DNA from: an uncultured Phycicoccus sp.
GTDB lineage: Bacteria > Actinomycetota > Actinomycetes > Actinomycetales > Dermatophilaceae
DNA length: 64,000 nt
Assembly: GCF_947495705.1 (NCBI RefSeq)
Contig: NZ_CANLZR010000002.1
Coordinates: 248,001-312,000, forward strand
Reading direction: 5' to 3'
Below the pieces are notes generated by a model that saw nothing but the letters and a program-made list of their open reading frames with translations, did no database searches and was not told the DNA's origin. The translations under genes were made by a program, and so were the position numbers. Positions 59,426-64,000 of this stretch are shown piece by piece (positions within the stretch are counted from its first letter, which is position 1; each line of letters starts with the position of its first letter).

Positions 59426-60553
59426 GTGCCCGACGCCATCGAGGTCCGCAAGGTCCCCCTGCACTCCGTGTCCGACGCCTCCGAGCTCGGCGCGCTCATC
59501 GACGCCGGCATCATGGAGGCCGACCGCGTCATCGCCGTCATCGGCAAGACCGAGGGCAACGGCGGGGTCAACGACTACACCCGGATCATCGCCGACCGGG
59601 CCTTCCGCGAGATGCTCGTCGCCAAGGGCGCCGACCCCGAGCGGGTCAAGGACGTCCCGATCGTGTGGTCCGGCGGCACCGACGGGGTCATCAGCCCGCA
59701 CGCGACGATCTTCGCCACCGTGCCGGCCGACCGGGCCGAGCAGACCGACGAGCCGCGCCTCACCGTCGGCTTCGCGATGAGCGAGACGCTGCTGCCCGAG
59801 GACATCGGGCGCACCGCCATGGTCAGCAAGGTCGCCGACGCGGTGCGGGTCGCGATGGAGCGCGCCGGCATCAGCGACCCCGCCGACGTGCACTACGTCC
59901 AGACCAAGACCCCGTTGCTCACGATCGACACGATCCGGGACGCGAAGAGCCGGGGGCACGACGTCTTCACCGAGGACACCCTGACCTCAATGGACGTCTC
60001 GAACGGCGGCACCGCGCTCGGCATCGCCGTGGCGCTCGGCGAGATCGAGATGCCCCGCGACGAGGACGTCCTGCGGGACCGCAGCCTGTACTCGTCGGTG
60101 GCCTCCTGCTCCTCGGGCGTCGAGCTCGACCGGGCCCAGGTCGTCGTCGTCGGCAACGCGCGCGGGGTCGGTGGCCGCTACCGGATCGGGCACTCCGTCA
60201 TGGCTGACGCCGTCGACCAGGACGGGCTGTGGGCCGCCATCCGCGACGCCGGCCTCGACCTGCCGGAGCGTCCGCACCACAGCGACCTGGACGGCCGGCT
60301 CGTCAACCTCTTCCTCAAGTGCGAGGCGAGCCAGGACGGGCGGGTCCGCGGGCGTCGCAACGCGATGCTCGACGACTCCGACGTGCACTGGCACCGGCAG
60401 ATCAAGGCCGCGGTCGGCGGCGTCACCGCGGCCGTGACCGGCGACCCCGCCGTGTTCGTGTCGGTGTCGGCGGCACACCAGGGCCCCGACGGCGGCGGCC
60501 CCGTGGCCGCCATCGTCGACCTCGGCGAGGACCCCACCGGCTACCGCCCCTGA
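59426..60553 (+). CDS. Ring-opening amidohydrolase (barbiturase/cyanuric acid hydrolase family)
   Basis: The 375-residue protein has three similar domains, each supplying a Ser and a Lys. Serines are in [15 protein letters not shown] (about residue 83), [17 protein letters not shown] (about 230) and [19 protein letters not shown] (about 350); lysines in [17 protein letters not shown] (about 41), [10 protein letters not shown] (about 160) and [17 protein letters not shown]. This family opens six-membered rings: barbiturate to ureidomalonate or cyanuric acid to carboxybiuret. The molybdenum hydroxylase and NCS2 permease in this window favour barbiturase; residues that separate the two were not checked against references. 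GAGAGGA supports the GTG start. It shares an operon with carbamate kinase. Confidence 0.9.
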   Translation: MPDAIEVRKVPLHSVSDASELGALIDAGIMEADRVIAVIGKTEGNGGVNDYTRIIADRAFREMLVAKGADPERVKDVPIVWSGGTDGVISPHATIFATVPADRAEQTDEPRLTVGFAMSETLLPEDIGRTAMVSKVADAVRVAMERAGISDPADVHYVQTKTPLLTIDTIRDAKSRGHDVFTEDTLTSMDVSNGGTALGIAVALGEIEMPRDEDVLRDRSLYSSVASCSSGVELDRAQVVVVGNARGVGGRYRIGHSVMADAVDQDGLWAAIRDAGLDLPERPHHSDLDGRLVNLFLKCEASQDGRVRGRRNAMLDDSDVHWHRQIKAAVGGVTAAVTGDPAVFVSVSAAHQGPDGGGPVAAIVDLGEDPTGYRP

Positions 60554-60557
60554 CCGC

Positions 60558-60588
60558 CCGACCTTCCGGGGTCTCCCCGGAAGGTCGG
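60558..60588. terminator. Perfect bidirectional terminator hairpin
   Basis: CCGACCTTCCGGGG and CCCCGGAAGGTCGG are perfect 14-base arms around TCT. It lies between the ring-opening amidohydrolase stop and the purH stop, so it can end both transcripts. Confidence 0.8.
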
Positions 60589-60596
60589 CTCCCCCG

Positions 60597-62225
60597 TCAG
60601 TGGGCGAAGTGGCGGGTGCCGGTGAAGTACATCGTCACCCCGGCCGCCTGCGCCGCCTCGACGACCTCGGCGTCCCGCATCGAGCCGCCCGGCGCGACGA
60701 CGGCCCGCACCCCGGCGTCGAGCAGCACCTGGAGCCCGTCGGCGAACGGGAAGAACGCGTCCGAGGCCGCGACGGCACCGCCGGCCCGGTCCTCGCCGGC
60801 GCGGCTCACCGCGAGGTGGCAGGAGTCGACCCGGTTGACCTGGCCCATCCCGATGCCGACCGACGCCCCGCCGGCGGCGAGCAGGATGGCGTTGGACTTC
60901 ACGGCCCGCACCGAGCGCCAGGCGAACTGCAGGTCGGCGATGGTCCGCTCGTCGGCGGGCTCGCCGCTGACGAGGCGCCAGTGGGCGCTGTCGTCGCCCC
61001 CCGTGACGGCGCCGGACTCGTCCTCGACCACGGCGTCCACATTGTCGCGCTGCTGCATGAGCAGGCCGCCGCTGATGGGCCGGACCTCGACCCCGCCGCG
61101 ACCCGGGGCCGCGCACTCCAGGAGGCGGACGTTCTTCTTCCGGGTGAGGATCTCCAGCGCGTCGGGCTCGAACCCGGGCGCGACGACGACCTCGGTGAAG
61201 ATCTCGGCCACCGTCTCGGCCATCGCGGCGGTCACCGGGCGGTTCGCCGCGACGATGCCCCCGAACGCCGAGACCGGGTCGCAGGCGTGCGCCTTGCGGT
61301 GCGCGTCGGCGATGTCGTCACCGACGGCGATGCCGCACGGGTTCGCGTGCTTGACGACCGCGACGGTCGGCTGGTCGCCGTGGTCGTAGGCGGCGCGGAC
61401 GGCGGCGTCCGCGTCGACGTAGTTGTTGTACGACATCTCCTTGCCGTGCAGCTGCGTCGCCTGAGCCAGCCCCGGCCGCGGCTGGAAGCCGTTGGTGTAC
61501 AACGCCGCCCGCTGGTGCGGGTTCTCCCCGTAGCGCAGGACGTCGGCCTTGTCCCACGTCGCGCCGACCCAGGCGGGGAAGCCGGTGCCGCCGGAGGTGT
61601 CGGTGTACGCGCTGGCCATCCACGACGCGACATGGACGTCGTACGTCGCGGTGTGGACGAACGCGTCCGCGGCGAGGCGCTTGCGCTGCTCCAGCGTGAA
61701 GCCGCCGCCCCGCACGGCCGCCAGGACCGTGTCGTACGACGCCGGGTCGGTGACGACCGCGACGCTCGGGTGGTTCTTGGCCGCCGCCCGGACCATGGAC
61801 GGGCCGCCGATGTCGATCTGCTCGACGCACTCGTCCGGGGCCGCGCCGGAGGCGACGGTCGCCGCGAACGGGTAGAGGTTGACGACGACGAGCTCGAAGG
61901 CCTCGACGTCCAGCTCGTCGAGCTGGGCGAGGTGCTCGGGCTTGCGGGTGTCCGCGAGGATCCCGGCATGGACCCGGGGGTGCAGCGTCTTGACCCGGCC
62001 CTCGAGGCACTCGGGGAAGCCGGTGAGGTCCTCGACCTTCGTCACGGGCAGGCCGAGCGACTCGATGAGCGCGGCACTGCCTCCGGTCGAGACGAGGGTG
62101 ACGCCCGCGTCGTGCAGCCCCTGCACGAGCTCGGGGAGGCCGGTCTTGTCGTAGACGGAGAGGAGGGCTCGGCGGACGGGGCGGACGTCCTGGCTCGGGC
62201 CGGGCGCGGTGACGGGGGCGGACAT
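60597..62225 (-). CDS. purH: Bifunctional AICAR transformylase/IMP cyclohydrolase
   Basis: The 542-residue enzyme makes the last two steps of IMP synthesis. The N-terminal cyclohydrolase domain has [43 protein letters not shown] and [16 protein letters not shown]; the transformylase domain has [42 protein letters not shown] with the catalytic Lys-His, and [18 protein letters not shown]. Length is normal. Transcription passes a ZTP-type riboswitch, as the substrate ZMP (AICAR) is close to the ligand. SD AAGGAG lies 6 nt before the ATG. Confidence 0.97.
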   Translation of the reverse strand: MSAPVTAPGPSQDVRPVRRALLSVYDKTGLPELVQGLHDAGVTLVSTGGSAALIESLGLPVTKVEDLTGFPECLEGRVKTLHPRVHAGILADTRKPEHLAQLDELDVEAFELVVVNLYPFAATVASGAAPDECVEQIDIGGPSMVRAAAKNHPSVAVVTDPASYDTVLAAVRGGGFTLEQRKRLAADAFVHTATYDVHVASWMASAYTDTSGGTGFPAWVGATWDKADVLRYGENPHQRAALYTNGFQPRPGLAQATQLHGKEMSYNNYVDADAAVRAAYDHGDQPTVAVVKHANPCGIAVGDDIADAHRKAHACDPVSAFGGIVAANRPVTAAMAETVAEIFTEVVVAPGFEPDALEILTRKKNVRLLECAAPGRGGVEVRPISGGLLMQQRDNVDAVVEDESGAVTGGDDSAHWRLVSGEPADERTIADLQFAWRSVRAVKSNAILLAAGGASVGIGMGQVNRVDSCHLAVSRAGEDRAGGAVAASDAFFPFADGLQVLLDAGVRAVVAPGGSMRDAEVVEAAQAAGVTMYFTGTRHFAH

Positions 62226-62230
62226 AACGG

Positions 62231-62327
62231 GCTCCTTGCGGGGTCGACGGTCGGTCCCGGAGCACCCAGGCGGGCGATGCCCCGACTGCAGACTTCCCGG
62301 TGGTGACCCACCCGCGCCAGTCGTCGT
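62231..62327 (-). ncRNA. ZTP (pfl) riboswitch upstream of purH
   Basis: On the minus strand the conserved ZTP aptamer pieces occur in order: GACTGGCG (62315-62322), GTGGGTCACCACCGGGAA (62294-62311) and GCCCGCCTGGGTGCT (62261-62275, the conserved CCGCCUGGG pseudoknot strand). The class senses ZTP/ZMP, which build up when folate-dependent purine steps stall, and turns on purine or folate genes such as purH. GCTCC at the aptamer end (62259-62263 on the other strand) is complementary to the GGAGC of the purH ribosome site (62231-62235), suggesting control of translation start. Confidence 0.85.
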
Positions 62328-62347
62328 TCGTTCCTCAGACGTCGCCG

Positions 62348-62353
62348 AGTGTA
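62348..62353 (-). promoter_or_regulatory. -10 box of the purH transcript
   Basis: TACACT on the minus strand lies about 25 bp upstream of the aptamer and would start transcription just before it. No clear -35 box is present. Confidence 0.45.
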
Positions 62354-62382
62354 GCGAGCCGGGACCGGGGCGCCGAACGGCG

Positions 62383-62808
62383 TCAGGCGCCGTACGGGGA
62401 GGGCGGCAACGGGTCGGGCCAGGACGCCCCGAGGACCCGGTCGACGTGGACGACGACGACGACCCGCTCAGGGTTGGGCCGGGGCTGCCGGTAGCGGGCC
62501 GCGTACCGCTCCTCGGCGTCGCGCACCGCGTCGGGGTCCTCGAGCACCTCGGTGGGCCCCTCGAGGGTGAGCCAGCGCCGGCGGTCGACCTGCGCGAGCG
62601 CCGCGCGCCGCCCCGCACGGGCCTGGACGACCTTCGCGCTCCCCCGGCTCGCGATGACCCGCGCGACGAGGGCGTCCTCGTCCCAGGTGAAGCCCACGGG
62701 CACGACGTGCGGGCTGCCGTCACGCCGCAGCGTCGTGAGCGTCGCGAGGTGCCGCTCGCGCATGAACTCCAGCGCCGCGGGCGGCAGCTCGGCCGGGGTC
62801 AGCGCCAT
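62383..62808 (-). CDS. PPOX-class flavin/F420-binding protein
   Basis: The 141-residue protein has the split-barrel fold of the pyridoxamine oxidase-like family: [26 protein letters not shown] (about residues 16-41), [36 protein letters not shown] (about 60-95) and a C-terminal VDRVLGASW. Many actinobacterial members bind F420 or heme rather than FMN. Substrate unknown. Its ATG lies inside the end of purN (10 bp overlap), so it is made from the purN transcript. Confidence 0.88.
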   Translation of the reverse strand: MALTPAELPPAALEFMRERHLATLTTLRRDGSPHVVPVGFTWDEDALVARVIASRGSAKVVQARAGRRAALAQVDRRRWLTLEGPTEVLEDPDAVRDAEERYAARYRQPRPNPERVVVVVHVDRVLGASWPDPLPPSPYGA

Positions 62809-63371
62809 GACGGGTCCGCGGCGAGGCCGGCGAGGACGTCGGCGAGCATCCGGCGCTCCTCGGTCTTGATCCGCTCGTGCAGGCTCTCGACGGTGTCGTC
62901 GGGCTCGACGCGTACCGCTCGCTGGTCGATGATCGGGCCGGTGTCGACCCCGGCGTCGACCCAGTGGCAGGTGCACCCCGTGACCCGCACTCCGTGGGCC
63001 AGGGCGTCGCGCACCCCGTGCGCCCCGGGGAAGCTCGGCAGCAGCGCCGGGTGGGTGTTGACGACGCGGTGGGCGGCGAGCACCGCCGGGCCCAGCACCT
63101 TCATGAACCCGGCGGAGACGACGAGGTCGACGTCGTGCTCGGCGAGGAGCCGGGCCAGGGCGCGGTCCCAGTCGGCCCGGGAGTCGAAGCCCGCGACCGG
63201 GCACACGAACGTCGGGATCCCCCGCGCGGTCGCTCGCTCGAGACCGCCGGTGCCGTCCCGGTCGGCCCCGACGACGACGACGGTGAACGGGGCATCCGCG
63301 GCGTCCAGGAGTGCCTGCAGGTTGGTGCCCGAGCCAGACACGAGCACGCCGAGGCGCAGCGCGGCGGTCAC
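62799..63371 (-). CDS. purN: Phosphoribosylglycinamide formyltransferase
   Basis: The 190-residue enzyme adds a formyl group from formyl-tetrahydrofolate to GAR in purine synthesis. LGVLVSGSGTNLQALLDA (residues 6-23), VDLVVSAGFMKVLGP, NTHPALLPSFPGAHGVRDALAHGVRVTGCTCHWVDAGVDTGPII (catalytic Asn, His, Asp) are complete. The GTG at 63371 overlaps the stop of the DUF6350 gene. purN upstream of the riboswitch-controlled purH means that this locus holds two of the folate-dependent purine steps. Confidence 0.96.
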   Translation of the reverse strand: MTAALRLGVLVSGSGTNLQALLDAADAPFTVVVVGADRDGTGGLERATARGIPTFVCPVAGFDSRADWDRALARLLAEHDVDLVVSAGFMKVLGPAVLAAHRVVNTHPALLPSFPGAHGVRDALAHGVRVTGCTCHWVDAGVDTGPIIDQRAVRVEPDDTVESLHERIKTEERRMLADVLAGLAADPSWR

Positions 63372-64000
63372 CGTCGCAGCCGCCACGCGTCGCGCAGGAC
63401 GTAGCCGACCGCCCCGACGAGCAGCAGGGCGAACAGGGCGAGGGACAGGTACAGGGCGGGGGCGCCGACGCTGGCGAGCCGGAACTGCCCCAGCGAGCCG
63501 CCGCCGACGGCGTCGAGGAGGCCGACGAGCAGGGCCGCCGAGGCGCAGGCCGAGGCGGCGACCGCGAGCTTGGTGCGGAGCCGGGAGAGGCGAGCGACCG
63601 TGGCGACGGCGCGCCGGCCGACCCAGACCCCGCACGCGACGACGACGAGCACCGAGACGACCCCGACGGCGAGAGGAAAGGCTCCGGGCTGGGGCAGCGC
63701 GCCGAGGACGGGGACCAGCGGGAGCATCCCGCTCTCGACCCCACCCCACGAGACGGAGGCACCCTCGACGACGGAGAACCCGGGCCCGGCGAGGAACGAG
63801 ACGGCCCAGACCGCGAGGTTCGGCAGCACCGCGACCTGGAGGCCGTCGAGGACGACCGCGCCGGTCGAGGTGGCACCGAGGTCGGCGTCCACCGCCTGGA
63901 CCTGCGGCCACGCCAGCGCGACGGTGCCGAGGACGAGGACGAGCCCCACCCCGACCAGGAGTGCCGCACCGGCGACCCCCGCACCTGCGCCCCGGCGGAG
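63368..64000 (-). CDS. DUF6350-type membrane protein, N-terminus outside window
   Basis: The frame is open to the window edge, so the start is not visible. The 210 residues present show several hydrophobic segments (for example VVLDGLQVAVLPNLAVWAVSF, LAVGVVSVLVVVACGVWVG, LYLSLALFALLLVGAVGYVL) and a basic end RDAWRLRR. The DGLQVAVLPNLAVWAVSFLAGPGF stretch is typical of DUF6350 proteins, which stand before purN-purH in actinobacteria. Function unknown; the stop overlaps the purN GTG. Confidence 0.82.
   Translation of the reverse strand, partial: LRRGAGAGVAGAALLVGVGLVLVLGTVALAWPQVQAVDADLGATSTGAVVLDGLQVAVLPNLAVWAVSFLAGPGFSVVEGASVSWGGVESGMLPLVPVLGALPQPGAFPLAVGVVSVLVVVACGVWVGRRAVATVARLSRLRTKLAVAASACASAALLVGLLDAVGGGSLGQFRLASVGAPALYLSLALFALLLVGAVGYVLRDAWRLRR

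Noticed and set aside
59426-60553. Firm call as cyanuric acid hydrolase (AtzD/TrzD)
   Set aside because: The family fits, but no biuret or allophanate hydrolase is near, and the permease plus hydroxylase suit barbiturate better. Left as family level.
33318-60553. Genomic island or prophage
   Set aside because: No integrase, transposase, tRNA end or composition change was seen; codon use stays uniform apart from the short hyuA repeat.

Overview
The window is 64 kb of very GC-rich chromosome from an actinobacterium. Evidence: strong G/C third-position bias, frequent GTG starts, many genes that begin 6-10 nt after a TANNNT -10 box (leaderless transcripts), a monomeric NADP isocitrate dehydrogenase, a PucR-type regulator and a SigJ-like sigma factor. 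Gene content would suit the Intrasporangiaceae (Janibacter/Phycicoccus/Knoellia type), but this is inference from gene style, not a database match. No rRNA, tRNA, CRISPR array, prophage or insertion sequence was seen, and no stretch longer than 300 bases lacks a gene.

1-9 kb: end of a MoxR ATPase gene with its DUF58 partner, a SpoIIM-like membrane protein, an RDD protein, then a minus-strand nucleoside salvage group (M20 amidohydrolase, cdd, deoA, DUF4242 protein, add). 9-19 kb: a GbsR/MarR-type regulator divergent from an ABC exporter with a clear operator, then manC, a 2H phosphoesterase, trpS, galK, an MFS protein fused to a cyclic-nucleotide-binding domain, and a sulfide:quinone-oxidoreductase-like flavoprotein. 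19-25 kb: sulfate activation (cysD-cysN-xthA on one strand; cysC-tauE-cysQ on the other). 25-33 kb: icd, aqpZ, ceramidase-like protein, mdh, an MscS channel, folD and an acyltransferase-like membrane protein.

33-60 kb is the most interesting part. It carries an FdrA/DUF1116/DUF2877 trio (the family of the three-part oxamate carbamoyltransferase AllFGH) divergent from a PucR regulator; an NCS2 uracil/xanthine permease; a three-subunit molybdenum hydroxylase with a CoxG-like membrane anchor; a nitrilase-superfamily amidase; HyuA/HyuB; a CaiB-type CoA-transferase; carbamate kinase; and a barbiturase/cyanuric-acid-hydrolase-type ring-opening amidohydrolase. Read together they suggest an oxidative pyrimidine (or related ring) pathway that yields carbamoyl phosphate and so ATP: base uptake, ring hydroxylation, ring opening to a ureido acid, phosphorolytic carbamoyl transfer, carbamate kinase, deamidation, and CoA activation of the remaining acid. 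Housekeeping and unrelated genes (2H phosphoesterase, ECF sigma factor, NfeD-flotillin) are mixed in.

60-64 kb: purH behind a ZTP-type riboswitch, a PPOX-fold flavoprotein/F420 protein, purN, and the 3' part of a DUF6350 membrane protein gene.

Other notable structure: a three-copy intergenic inverted-repeat family (6871, 17384, 18714), a 42-bp in-frame triple repeat inside hyuA, perfect hairpins between several convergent gene pairs, and palindromes in the ABC exporter and icd promoters.
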